Below are positions 8,170 through 16,664 of a stretch of 64,000 bases of DNA, piece after piece. The notes under the pieces were generated by a model, which ran no database searches, was not told the origin of the DNA, and worked only from the letters and a program-made list of their open reading frames with translations. Source of the DNA: Mycolicibacterium sp. CR10 (GTDB taxonomy: Bacteria > Actinomycetota > Actinomycetes > Mycobacteriales > Mycobacteriaceae); NCBI RefSeq assembly GCF_005222675.1, contig NZ_STGE01000018.1, positions 47,254 through 111,253 on the forward strand. The letters are read 5' to 3'. How positions within the stretch are numbered: the first letter of the stretch is position 1; each line of letters begins with the position of its first letter. Made by a program: the position numbers and the translations under genes.

Positions 8170-8942
8170 GATCGATCGTTGGCTGCAGTTGGAGAAGATT
8201 AACGACCTTCGAACTGCTGACGATCCAGGCGGCCAGCTCACGGTCAATCATTCGAGCCAGCCGAAGACACGCTTCATGGCCTTCAGCTGCGGTGCGCCGA
8301 ATACCGCCTTGGCCGGTCAACGGGTACCCATTGACAAGCGATTCGTGGTGAGCGACGCGGTTTCGGAGGTCGTTTGCTTCCTTCACCTGGGTGTGTACCC
8401 AATGCCGCTCGAACCCCGACCCCATCGAGTGTGCTTCTGCGCGACCGCCTTTGAACGCCTTCCGCAGCGCCTGCTCCCACAACACCTAATAGTCAGCCTG
8501 ATCGCGTGGCGCAGGTAGCCTAGTCGTTCCACCTTGGTCGAGCAGGTTCGCCCAGAACCCGAACATACAATTTGCGACCACAAACGCCCAGTCACAGCTC
8601 GGTTGGTTCGAAGGTCTCCCGCTGGGCGCCCGGGATGCGCTCCCATGCCTGCTCCAACTGCTTGGCGCTACGCGCGTCGAGTACGGGGCCGTCTGCGTAC
8701 CAGCGATCGCCCCAACGCGCCGCTAGGGTCTTAGCCATCGCGTTGCGCATGGCGATCTCTACGGTCGCGATGTCTGCGATAAATGCCGCCGAAAGATCAC
8801 GGTTCCACACGTACAGCGCCCGAGCGACAACCAGGTCGTTTGCGGCTGCGTCGAGATACATCTTCAACCTGGGAGCTGAGATATAGGCGTCTAGTTCAGG
8901 CGGGAGTGCCGCGCTCTTGTCGCAGCATGCGTGCGAAGGCAT
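8170..8942 (-). pseudogene. Relic of an Abi-family (abortive-infection-like) protein
   Basis: The N-terminus reads ALPPELDAYISAPRLKMYLD … NRDLSAAFIADIATVEIAMRNAM, typical of actinobacterial Abi-like proteins. After about 8595 the frame must shift by one base to continue as FVVANCMFGFWANLLDQGG. An in-frame TAG (8487-8489) then interrupts, followed by LWEQALRKAFKG … DLRNRVAHHESLVNGYPL with the conserved R-x4-6-H of the HEPN-like core. At least one frameshift and one stop disable it. Confidence 0.8.
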
Positions 8943-9125
8943 CCACGCAGACTATGTTGCCCGGGTCATGTAACCTTGGGTGGTATTCCCCGGCAGTGTG
9001 CCTCTCCTGTTCAGCAGTGACTCCCAGCCGGGGTTTTCCATTTATCGGGGCCACTGCCCGGAAAAGCGCGACGCGGAGGCGCGAGCCTCGATATGTCGTT
9101 TTCGGGTTGTCGAGACGCCCGTCCG

Positions 9126-9707
9126 TTAGCCGCGAACAAGTCGCCACATGCCCCACCATGCGACGGGGGCAAGAGCGAGGACGGTCCACATTCCAGGGAC
9201 GTAGGCAGTTATCCCGCTGGGGTTGAGCCAGGGGAAGACGGCGAAGTGCGCGAGTTCGGTCAGACCCATGGAGGCGAAGAATGTCCAGGCCAGGTAACGA
9301 CCCAGGGGGTGGTTGCGGCGCATCAGGATGGGTGTCAGCAGCCAAGCGCCAACCGACACCGCGACGAGCAGCAGGACTGGCAGGGATGTCGGGGAGGGTT
9401 TGGAGGTTCCGGTAACCGTCGCCAGAAACGCGAAGAACTCCATCTGCTTTTCTTCGACGCGGTGAAGTAGGAAGAGGCTCAACGCAATCCAGAATGGCAT
9501 TCGGATATCTGCCCAGAGCCCGCCGGCGGGGAAGAACAGCCACAGCAGGAGGCCGCCGGCAAATCCGGCGGTGAAGATCGTCATTGTCAGCAGGTCGAAG
9601 GCCCACCATCCCAGGCCCAGCGTCACTGCGGTGATCCCCGTTGCGGCCGCGACAGCCCAGCGGGGTCGTTCCGCCAGGCGTCTCGTAAGGGGCGTCGCCG
9701 GTTTCAT
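9126..9707 (-). CDS. HXXEE-motif membrane protein
   Basis: 193 residues, about five to six hydrophobic segments. The motif LLHRVEEKQMEFF (H-x-x-E-E) and a later ELAHFAVFPW define the HXXEE family of predicted membrane metal proteins of unknown activity. The gene overlaps the preceding DUF3703 gene by ATGA and is the distal gene of the CadC-like/P-type ATPase operon, so a role in metal handling is plausible but not shown. I chose the ATG at 9707; the longer frame upstream overlaps DUF3703 and is Arg/Pro-rich. Confidence 0.8.
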   Translation of the reverse strand: MKPATPLTRRLAERPRWAVAAATGITAVTLGLGWWAFDLLTMTIFTAGFAGGLLLWLFFPAGGLWADIRMPFWIALSLFLLHRVEEKQMEFFAFLATVTGTSKPSPTSLPVLLLVAVSVGAWLLTPILMRRNHPLGRYLAWTFFASMGLTELAHFAVFPWLNPSGITAYVPGMWTVLALAPVAWWGMWRLVRG

Positions 9708-10045
9708 CTGTTGGTGAGGGCGGCGAGGTCGTCGGGAATGGGCATGGGTGTCATGAGGCCCGCCGTGACGCGGCCGGTGTTGCCGACGGGATAGCGGCCG
9801 GTCAGTGAGCCAGGGGCGGCGACCATCAGGCGCAGGACTTGGCCGATGGCTTCGCGGCGGTCGTGCTGGCGTAGCGCCAACCTCAGCATCGCGGCGTGGT
9901 TGCAGGTGTGTAGCCACGGATCCGGTTGCGAGACAATGTGTGCGCGCTCCAGATGTCGCCACCTGGCCGCGGGGTCGGTCGCATATTTCGCAGCGGTCAT
10001 CTCATCTCGATAGACCCGCCGGGCACGCTCGGTAATTCGTGGCAT
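9704..10045 (-). CDS. DUF3703 protein
   Basis: 113 residues. The helical pattern WRHLERAHIVSQPDPWLHTCNHAAMLRLALRQHDRREAIGQ is the DUF3703 signature: an ER-H segment, then W-x-H-x-x-x-H. Family members are small cytosolic proteins often found next to heavy-metal efflux genes; the function is unknown, and the His/Cys cluster (HTCNH) could bind metal. Good RBS (CAGGAG) before ATG 10045, 33 bp after the ATPase stop, and a four-base overlap with the next gene. Confidence 0.85.
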   Translation of the reverse strand: MPRITERARRVYRDEMTAAKYATDPAARWRHLERAHIVSQPDPWLHTCNHAAMLRLALRQHDRREAIGQVLRLMVAAPGSLTGRYPVGNTGRVTAGLMTPMPIPDDLAALTNR

Positions 10046-10078
10046 CGAGCTGACTCCTGTCGCACGGAGAACGGTGGG

Positions 10079-12208
10079 CTATCGGTGGTTGGCCTCTGTG
10101 GATGCGGTCGGGTCGTCGGCCGGTGGAGGTCCAGTGGGAGCGCAGCAATCACATCCGTGGTCGTTTGATGCAGCATCTGCCGCGACCAATGGGAGATTGA
10201 GTTTGACGGCTGAGGACTGCGTCGATTGTGGACCACAACAGGGGTCGTAGAGGATGGGTGCCGGGCCGATGTCGATGGCATGAGTCGTTGATCGTGGCGA
10301 CGACGTTGTCACGCCGGGCAGGGCGGTGATGCGGGCGGCGCGGATGGCGTTGAGGATGACGAAGACTTCGGCGGTTTCGTGGATCAGGACCACGGTGGCT
10401 AAGCCCAGGACGCCGAATGCGGCTAGCGGTATCAGGACGGCGATAATGGCCAGCGAGAATGCGATGTTCTGCAACATGATTCGCCGGGCACGCCGCGAGT
10501 GGGCCAGTACCTGGGGGAGGTGGCGAAGGTCTTCACCCATCAGGGCGACGTCGGCGGTTTCGATGGCGACGTCGGTGCCCATGGCGCCCATGGCGATGCC
10601 GATGTCGGCGGTGGCCAGCGCGGGGGCGTCGTTGATGCCGTCGCCGACCATGGCGATGGGGCGGCCTTGTGCAATGGTTTGCAGTAGAGCTGCTTTGTCC
10701 TCGGGAAGCAGCTCGGAGTGCACGTTCGTGATGCCGGCCTCGGTGGCCACTGCTTCGGCGGTGCGGGCGTTGTCACCGGTAAGCATCGCCACCGTGAGGC
10801 CAAGGCGTTTCAGTAGCCCTACTGTGTCGGCTGCTTCGGGCCGAAGTTCATCGCGCACCGCTATTGCGGCAACGGGCTGCTCGTCGCGGACCAGCACCAC
10901 CACGGTGGCTCCGGCGGCCTGCAATCGCTCGACGTCGCCGGCGAGTGGTCCAGGCGCCACCCAAGAGGGCTTCCCCAGGCGCAGCCGGTAGCCGTCAAGG
11001 TCACCATGCAGGCCGTGGCCGGGCACTGCGGTCACGCCGCTGGCGGTCGGCGGGTCACCTGCGGCAGTCAGAATCGCTTGCGCGAGTGGGTGTTCGCTGC
11101 GCACCTCTAATGCCGCTGCCCACCTCAGGGCGTCATCGTGGCTGAAGTCGTCGGTGGTGATGACGTCGATGACGCGGGGCTTGTTGCGCGTGAGCGTGCC
11201 GGTCTTGTCGAGGGCGACGACTTTGATGCGGCCGAGTTCTTCGACTGCGGCGCCGCCTTTGATCAGCGCGCCGTGGCGGCTGGCCGCCCCGATGGCCGCG
11301 ACCACGGTGAGCGGGACGGCGATCGCCAGCGCGCAGGGTGAGGCGGCCACCAGCACCACCAGTGCCCGCTCTAGCCACAGTATCGGGTCACCGAAAACTG
11401 CGCCCACCGCCGCGATTACCGCGGCCAACGCCATGATCGCCGGCACCAGCGGTCGGGCGATCCGATCGGCCAGTCGTTGACCGGCGCCCTTGCGCTCCTG
11501 GGCTTGTTCGACGATGTGCACAATCCGCGCCAAGGAGCTGTCAGTCGCCAAGGCGGTGACCTCGACCTCGATCGCTCCTCCGCCATTGATGGCACCGGCG
11601 AACACGTCGCTGCCCGGTCCGGCTTCCACGGGCACTGACTCGCCGGTGATCGCCGATAAGTCCAGGCTCGTCTGACCGGTTCGGATGGTGCCATCGGTGG
11701 CGGCCCGTTCGCCGGGTCGGATCACCATGACGTCGCCGACGACGAGTTCGCCTGGGGCCACGGTCGTTTCGGTGCCATCCCGTAGTACCGAGGCTTTCGG
11801 CGGCACCAGAGACAACAGGGAGCGCAGCCCACGGCGGGTGCGGCTCACTGCGTAGTGCTCCAGGCCTTCGGCGATCGAGAACAAGATGCCCAGCAGGGCG
11901 GCCTCAGCGAACTGGCCCAAGGCCACCGCACCGATCGCGGCGATCGTCATCAACGTGCCCACCCCGATGCGACCGTGCCGCAGATTGCGGACCGCGTCGG
12001 GCACGAACGTGATCGCACCGGCAGCCACCGCAGCCAGCTCGACGGCTTCCGCGACACCCTCGTAGCCGCCGAACCGCCCCACCATCCAGCCCACGCTCAA
12101 TAGGACCGCAGCGAGCACCGCGAACTGCAACTCCTTTACTTGCCAGAGCTTCTCGGGACCTGCGTCGAGTTCGGCGTCGTCGCTTGGCCCGCAGCATGCA
12201 TCAGACAC
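10079..12208 (-). CDS. P1B-type heavy-metal ATPase with SPC motif (CtpG/CadA-like)
   Basis: 709 residues. N-terminal tail with CC (SDACCGPSDD), then transmembrane helices, actuator TGES, transmembrane SPC (AASPCALAI), DKTGTLT phosphorylation site, HP (RSEHPLA) and GDGINDAP. The SPC in place of CPC, with a following IHETAEVFV helix, places it with SPC-type P1B pumps such as mycobacterial CtpG/CtpD. The Cys/His-rich end (DPCCGP, HGCDCCAP) is probably a regulatory metal site. Likely exports Cd(II), Zn(II), Co(II) or Pb(II). GTG start at 12208 overlaps the sensor gene by 8 bp. Confidence 0.93.
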   Translation of the reverse strand: MSDACCGPSDDAELDAGPEKLWQVKELQFAVLAAVLLSVGWMVGRFGGYEGVAEAVELAAVAAGAITFVPDAVRNLRHGRIGVGTLMTIAAIGAVALGQFAEAALLGILFSIAEGLEHYAVSRTRRGLRSLLSLVPPKASVLRDGTETTVAPGELVVGDVMVIRPGERAATDGTIRTGQTSLDLSAITGESVPVEAGPGSDVFAGAINGGGAIEVEVTALATDSSLARIVHIVEQAQERKGAGQRLADRIARPLVPAIMALAAVIAAVGAVFGDPILWLERALVVLVAASPCALAIAVPLTVVAAIGAASRHGALIKGGAAVEELGRIKVVALDKTGTLTRNKPRVIDVITTDDFSHDDALRWAAALEVRSEHPLAQAILTAAGDPPTASGVTAVPGHGLHGDLDGYRLRLGKPSWVAPGPLAGDVERLQAAGATVVVLVRDEQPVAAIAVRDELRPEAADTVGLLKRLGLTVAMLTGDNARTAEAVATEAGITNVHSELLPEDKAALLQTIAQGRPIAMVGDGINDAPALATADIGIAMGAMGTDVAIETADVALMGEDLRHLPQVLAHSRRARRIMLQNIAFSLAIIAVLIPLAAFGVLGLATVVLIHETAEVFVILNAIRAARITALPGVTTSSPRSTTHAIDIGPAPILYDPCCGPQSTQSSAVKLNLPLVAADAASNDHGCDCCAPTGPPPADDPTASTEANHR

Positions 12209-12590
12209 GATCGGCTTCCCTTCCTGCGGGTGCGGCCGTACCGGTCAGTACCGAGTCGGTCAACTGGCGCCCGCGCTCGGTCAGCTGGTACATCACCAAC
12301 TTGCCGTCGCGCCGTGAGGACACCAGTGACGCGTTCTTGAGTTGGCGAAGATGGTGAGACACCAGGCCCTGAGGCAGTCCGACCACCCAGGCCATGTCGC
12401 AAACGCACAATTCGTCACCGGCCGTGAGCGCAGCCGCGATGGATAACCGGGTCGCATCGCTCAGGCCGCGTGCCGCAGCGGCGGCGACTTGGATGGTGGC
12501 GCTATCAGGCACCGTGGCCCGGATTGACTCCGCGTAGGGCAGGTCCAAACAGAGGAGATCGCAGGAATCCACCGGTTCAGTCATATTCAT
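12201..12590 (-). CDS. ArsR/SmtB-family sensor of CadC type
   Basis: 129 residues. N-terminal C10DLLC14 and ELC62VC64D before the recognition helix (QGLVSHHLRQLK) reproduce the four-thiolate arrangement of CadC, the Cd(II)/Pb(II)/Zn(II) sensor. It should repress its own operon (ATPase, DUF3703, HXXEE) and release on metal binding. ATG codons at 12590 and 12584 are both possible; the first directly abuts the operator dyad. It differs from the CmtR-like protein at 29771-30178 that controls the second ATPase. Confidence 0.9.
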   Translation of the reverse strand: MNMTEPVDSCDLLCLDLPYAESIRATVPDSATIQVAAAAARGLSDATRLSIAAALTAGDELCVCDMAWVVGLPQGLVSHHLRQLKNASLVSSRRDGKLVMYQLTERGRQLTDSVLTGTAAPAGREADRV

Positions 12591-12611
12591 ATACTAAAGT
12601 ATGTTGATATG
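12591..12611 (-). promoter_or_regulatory. CadC-like operator
   Basis: Perfect dyad ATACT-AA-AGTAT at 12591-12602 directly before the start codon, inside a looser CATAT…ATATG repeat reaching 12611. AT-rich 5-2-5 symmetry is typical for SmtB/CadC operators. Confidence 0.6.
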
Positions 12612-12920
12612 AGCAGGGAAGGGATACGGGCAACCCGGCCGATGCCGGCGTTCTGTTGATGCCACCTATACCTAACCAGGCTCCGGGCCGACCTGACCAG
12701 GTGACAATTCTGCATCGCCTGGCCCGTGGGGAGGGCTCCCGTGACCCACGGATCGGGAAGTCATTACGTCGCTAAGGGCAGGCCCAAGGGCCGACGAGTC
12801 GCCGATCCGCTCCGGAGGCAGATTGTCATAGAGGCCGGTTGAAGCTCTAGCCGCCGCAACAGCCGCCGGCGAGACCAGGTTCAGATGCTTCGAAATCACG
12901 CGAGGGCCGAAGGGTATGTT
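12612..12920. other. Intergenic region, no gene seen
   Basis: About 310 bp between the divergent cadmium and iron operons. No convincing coding sequence; regulatory elements sit at both ends. Confidence 0.5.
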
Positions 12921-12939
12921 CGCGTTAGGCAAACCTCAC
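12921..12939 (+). promoter_or_regulatory. IdeR (iron-repressor) box
   Basis: The core GTTAGGCAAACCT (12924-12936) matches 12 of 13 central positions of the mycobacterial iron-box consensus. It lies about 20 bp before the start of the iron-importer operon, so the operon should be repressed by iron-loaded IdeR and derepressed in iron limitation. Confidence 0.75.
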
Positions 12940-12958
12940 CTTGCAGAAAGGCCGGTTG

Positions 12959-13984
12959 ATGTCAGCACGTCGTAGTCGTTGGAGTCGCATCACCGCACTA
13001 GGGGCCGCCGTCGCGCTGGCAACGGGCCTCACTGCCTGCTCATCGTCGGAGGAGCAGGACGGTCTGCTGGTTTACAACGCTCAGCACGAGTCGCTGACCA
13101 AGGAGTGGATCGAGGCCTTCACCAAGGAGACGGGCATCAAGGTCACCTACCGACAGGGCGGCGATACCGAACTGGGCAATCAGTTGATCGCCGAGGGCGA
13201 CTCGTCGCCCGCCGATGTGTTCCTTACCGAGAACTCGCCCGCCATGGCCGCCGTCGAGAAGAACGGTCTGTTCACCGACGTCGACCAGGCCACCATCTCC
13301 CAGGTGCCGCCGCAGTTCCGCCCCGCCACCAACAAGTGGACCGGCGTCGCCGCGCGCACAACGGTGTTCGCCTACAACAAGACCAAGCTCACCGAGGCCC
13401 AGCTGCCGGGGTCGATCATGGATCTCGAGAAGCCCGAGTGGAAGGGCCGCTGGGGCGCGCCGCCGGTCAAGCCGGACTTCCAGGCCATCGTCGCGGCGAT
13501 GCTCGAACTCACCGGTGAGCAGGCCACCAGCCAGTGGCTGGCCGGCATGAAGTCGGGTGCCGAGATCTACTCCGACAACATCGCCACCCTGCGCGCCGTC
13601 AACGACGGCCAGGTCGAGGGCGGGATCATCTACCACTACTACTGGTTCCGCGATCAGTCGCAGACCAAGGAAATCTCGGGCAACACCGCGCTGCACTACT
13701 TCCGCAACCAGGATCCCGGCGCCTTCGTCTCAATCTCCGGTGGCGGCATCCTGAACTCCAGCAAGAAGAAGGAAGACGCCCAGAAGCTCCTCACCTTCAT
13801 CACCAGCAAAGCCGGCCAGGAAGTACTGGAGAAGGGCACCTCGTTCGAGTACCCCGTGGCCAGCGGCGTCCCGGCCAACCCTGCGCTGGTGCCCCTCGTC
13901 GACCTGCAAGCACCCACCGTGAACCCATCGAACCTCGACGCGCAGAAGGTCACCGACCTGATGACGAAGGCGGGCCTGCTCTAG
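12959..13984 (+). CDS. Iron ABC importer, substrate-binding lipoprotein (FbpA-like)
   Basis: 341 residues. The signal peptide ends in lipobox LTAC (about residue 23), so the mature protein is lipid-anchored outside the membrane. Mature sequence starts with LLVYNAQHESL and continues IKVTYRQGGDTELG, ADVFLTENSPAM and FAYNKTKL, the pattern of class-I Fe(III)-binding proteins. Tyrosines in EIYSDN and IIYHYYWFRD are candidates for iron coordination. ATG 12959 is chosen because AGAAAGG precedes it properly. Followed 4 bp later by the permease. Confidence 0.92.
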   Translation: MSARRSRWSRITALGAAVALATGLTACSSSEEQDGLLVYNAQHESLTKEWIEAFTKETGIKVTYRQGGDTELGNQLIAEGDSSPADVFLTENSPAMAAVEKNGLFTDVDQATISQVPPQFRPATNKWTGVAARTTVFAYNKTKLTEAQLPGSIMDLEKPEWKGRWGAPPVKPDFQAIVAAMLELTGEQATSQWLAGMKSGAEIYSDNIATLRAVNDGQVEGGIIYHYYWFRDQSQTKEISGNTALHYFRNQDPGAFVSISGGGILNSSKKKEDAQKLLTFITSKAGQEVLEKGTSFEYPVASGVPANPALVPLVDLQAPTVNPSNLDAQKVTDLMTKAGLL

Positions 13985-13988
13985 ATGG

Positions 13989-15599
13989 GTGGCTGACATG
14001 GTCACCCCCACCGCGACGGCCGTCGACGCGGCCCTGACCTACGCCATAGCGCCGGCGGAGATGCCCGGCCGGGCCGCAGCCCCGCGACCGGGGCCGGTCC
14101 TGACCACCGGTGTGGTGCTGCTGGTGGTCGCGACGTTCGTGCCGATCGGGTACGTTGCCTGGTCGGTGGTGTCGCTCGGTCCCGCGCGGGTGTGGGAACT
14201 GCTCGCGCGGCCGCGCGTGCTCGAATTGTTCGTCAACACCGTGGGTCTCGTCGTCGTCACGGTCCCGATCTGCATCGTGCTCGGCGTCGGCGCAGCGTGG
14301 CTGGTGGAGCGCTCCGACGTCCCCGGCCGCGCGATCTGGCGGCCGCTGTTCGTCGCTCCCCTTGCGGTGCCCGCGTTCATCAACAGCTACGCCTGGGTCA
14401 GCGTCGTGCCCACCCTGCACGGCTTCTGGGCGGGCATCCTCGTCGCCTCGCTGTCGTACTTCCCGTTTGTCTACGTGCCTGCCGCTGCCACGCTGCGTCG
14501 CCTCGACCCGGCGATCGAGGAATCCGCCCGCACGCTCGGTTCCAGCCCGGTAGCAGCGTTCCGGCGCGTGGTCCTGCCGCAGCTGCGCCTCGCCGTCCTG
14601 GGCGGCGGACTGCTCATCGGCGTGCACCTGCTGGCCGAGTACGGCGCATTCGCGATGCTCCGCTTCTCGACGTTCACCACCGCGATCTTCGAGCAGTTCC
14701 AGGCCACGTTCAACGGCGCGGCGGGCAGCACACTTGCCGGCGTCCTCATGCTGCTGTGTCTGGTGCTGCTCGTCGGCGAGGCGGGGGTCCGCGGCAACGC
14801 CCGCTATGCCCGGCTCGGTTCGGGCGCTCAGCGCACGTCGCTGCCCCACCGCTTGGGTGGCATGAAGCTGCCCGCGCTAGTGGCCCTCGCGGCACTCGGC
14901 GTCCTGTCGCTCGGGGTTCCGGTGTGGACGATCGTGCGCTGGCTGTGGATCGGCGGGAGCGACGTGTGGGCGCTCGGCGAGATCGTGCCGTCTACGGTGC
15001 AGACCGTGGGGCTGGCAGCCGGGGCGGCGGCGCTGACGACGGTGCTGGCTTTCCCCTTCGCCTGGATCGCGGTGCGGCACCGCGGGTTCTTCGCCCGCTT
15101 CGTCGAGGGCTCGAACTTCGTGACGAGTTCGATGCCGGGCATCGTTACCGCGCTCGCGCTTGTCACCGTGGCGATCCGCTTCGCGCCGCCGCTGTACCAG
15201 ACGGCGACGCTGGTGCTCGCGGCCTACGTGCTGATGTTCATGCCCCGCGCGATGGTGAACCTTCGGTCGGGTCTGGCGCAGGTGCCGCCGACGCTGGAGG
15301 AGGCGTCGCGCTCGCTCGGCGTATCGCCCACCCGCACGCTGCTGCGAGTCACGTTGCGGCTCACCGCACCTGCGGCCGCCGCCGGCGCCTCGCTGGTGTT
15401 CGTCGCCGTGGCAACCGAGCTGACCGCCACCCTGCTGCTGGCACCGACGGGCACCAACACCCTGGCAATGCGGTTCTGGTCGCTGTCGAGCGAGCTGGCC
15501 TACGCCGGCGCCGCACCGTATGCGTTGCTGCTCGTCGTGCTCGCGGTCCCGGTCACCGTCGTACTGTTCCAACAGTCGAGCAGGGCGGCCGCGCTATGA
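13989..15599 (+). CDS. Iron ABC importer, fused two-domain permease (FbpB-like)
   Basis: 536 residues (or 533 from ATG 13998). About twelve membrane helices in two homologous halves, each with an EAA loop that contacts the ATPase: EESARTLGSSPVAAFRRVVLPQ around residue 190 and EEASRSLGVSPTRTLLRVTL around residue 440. Such tandem permeases belong to Fe(III) importers of the Fbp/Sfu/Hit type. The stop overlaps the ATPase start as ATGA. Confidence 0.92.
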   Translation: MADMVTPTATAVDAALTYAIAPAEMPGRAAAPRPGPVLTTGVVLLVVATFVPIGYVAWSVVSLGPARVWELLARPRVLELFVNTVGLVVVTVPICIVLGVGAAWLVERSDVPGRAIWRPLFVAPLAVPAFINSYAWVSVVPTLHGFWAGILVASLSYFPFVYVPAAATLRRLDPAIEESARTLGSSPVAAFRRVVLPQLRLAVLGGGLLIGVHLLAEYGAFAMLRFSTFTTAIFEQFQATFNGAAGSTLAGVLMLLCLVLLVGEAGVRGNARYARLGSGAQRTSLPHRLGGMKLPALVALAALGVLSLGVPVWTIVRWLWIGGSDVWALGEIVPSTVQTVGLAAGAAALTTVLAFPFAWIAVRHRGFFARFVEGSNFVTSSMPGIVTALALVTVAIRFAPPLYQTATLVLAAYVLMFMPRAMVNLRSGLAQVPPTLEEASRSLGVSPTRTLLRVTLRLTAPAAAAGASLVFVAVATELTATLLLAPTGTNTLAMRFWSLSSELAYAGAAPYALLLVVLAVPVTVVLFQQSSRAAAL

Positions 15600-16657
15600 C
15601 GAACGCGCTCGACGTCAGCGGCCTTGTTAAGTCCTTCGGTAGCCAGACCGTGTTGCACGGCATCGACCTCGGCGTGACCGCGGGCACCATCACCGCCGTC
15701 GTCGGCGCCTCCGGCTGCGGCAAGACCACGCTGCTCCGCCTCGTCGCAGGATTCGAGAACCCGGACGGTGGAACGATTTCCATCGCCGGACGCCAGGTGG
15801 CCGCTGCCGAACGCAGCACCCCCGCGCACCGCCGCGACGTGGGTTATGTCGCGCAGGACGGTGCGCTGTTCCCGCACCTGACCGTGGGTCAGAACATCGC
15901 CTACGGGTTGTCCGGCCGCCGCAATGCCAAGCAGCGCGTCGCCGAACTACTCCGGACGGTCTCGCTCGACGAGTCCTACGCCTCGCGCCGCCCCCACGAA
16001 CTCTCCGGCGGGCAGCAGCAGCGCGTGGCCCTCGCCCGCGCTCTCGCTCGCCAACCCGCGCTCATGCTCCTCGACGAACCGTTCAGCGCCCTCGACACCG
16101 GGCTGCGCGCGTCGACTCGCAGGGCTGTCGCCGCACTGCTCTCCGGCGCCGGTGTCACCACGCTGATCGTCACCCACGACCAGGAAGAAGCGCTGTCGAT
16201 CGCCGACCAAGTGGCGGTCATGCGCGACGGGCGGTTCACCAAAGTCGGTACGCCGCAAGAGGTCTACCGCGACCCCAACGACCGCTTCACGGCAGAATTC
16301 CTCGGCGACTGCGTGCTGCTGCCGTGCACCGTGGCCGGCGGGATCGCCACCTCCGCATTGGGCCACCTGCCGGTTCGTGGCTCTGTACCCGACGGCGGCG
16401 GCACGCTGATGCTTCGTCCAGAGCAGCTGGAGGCGACGGCCGTCTCCGACGACGACCTCGGCGACGGCATGGCGACGGTCCTGGCGTCGGAGTTCCGCGG
16501 CCACGACGTCATCCTCACCGTGGACCTCGGGGGCGACTCCGCGCCAATCACCGTGCGCCAGCACAGCGTCGCGCCGCCAGCGGTCGACGCGAAGGTCCGA
16601 ATCCACGTCAGCGGTGCCGCCGTCGTGTTCGGTGACCGCTCGCGCGACGGCCGATGA
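15596..16657 (+). CDS. Iron ABC importer, ATP-binding protein (FbpC-like)
   Basis: 353 residues. Walker A GASGCGKTT near residue 40, Q-loop YVAQDGALF, signature LSGGQQQRVALARAL, Walker B LMLLDEPFSALD and H-loop VTHDQEEAL are all present. A C-terminal TOBE-like domain (GTLMLRPEQLEA …) follows, as in FbpC/PotA-type ATPases. It energises uptake through the permease encoded just upstream, starting at ATG 15596 with a four-base overlap. The next gene begins 7 bp after its stop. Confidence 0.93.
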   Translation: MTNALDVSGLVKSFGSQTVLHGIDLGVTAGTITAVVGASGCGKTTLLRLVAGFENPDGGTISIAGRQVAAAERSTPAHRRDVGYVAQDGALFPHLTVGQNIAYGLSGRRNAKQRVAELLRTVSLDESYASRRPHELSGGQQQRVALARALARQPALMLLDEPFSALDTGLRASTRRAVAALLSGAGVTTLIVTHDQEEALSIADQVAVMRDGRFTKVGTPQEVYRDPNDRFTAEFLGDCVLLPCTVAGGIATSALGHLPVRGSVPDGGGTLMLRPEQLEATAVSDDDLGDGMATVLASEFRGHDVILTVDLGGDSAPITVRQHSVAPPAVDAKVRIHVSGAAVVFGDRSRDGR

Positions 16658-16664
16658 CAGCGTC

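Noticed and set aside
8896..9609. 237-codon minus-strand frame
   Set aside because: Arg/Pro-rich and out of frame with the HXXEE protein on the same strand, whose motifs are clear.
14192..15595. Upstream extension of the ABC ATPase frame across the permease
   Set aside because: The first ~468 codons are an out-of-frame reading of the permease; the ATPase begins at ATG 15596.
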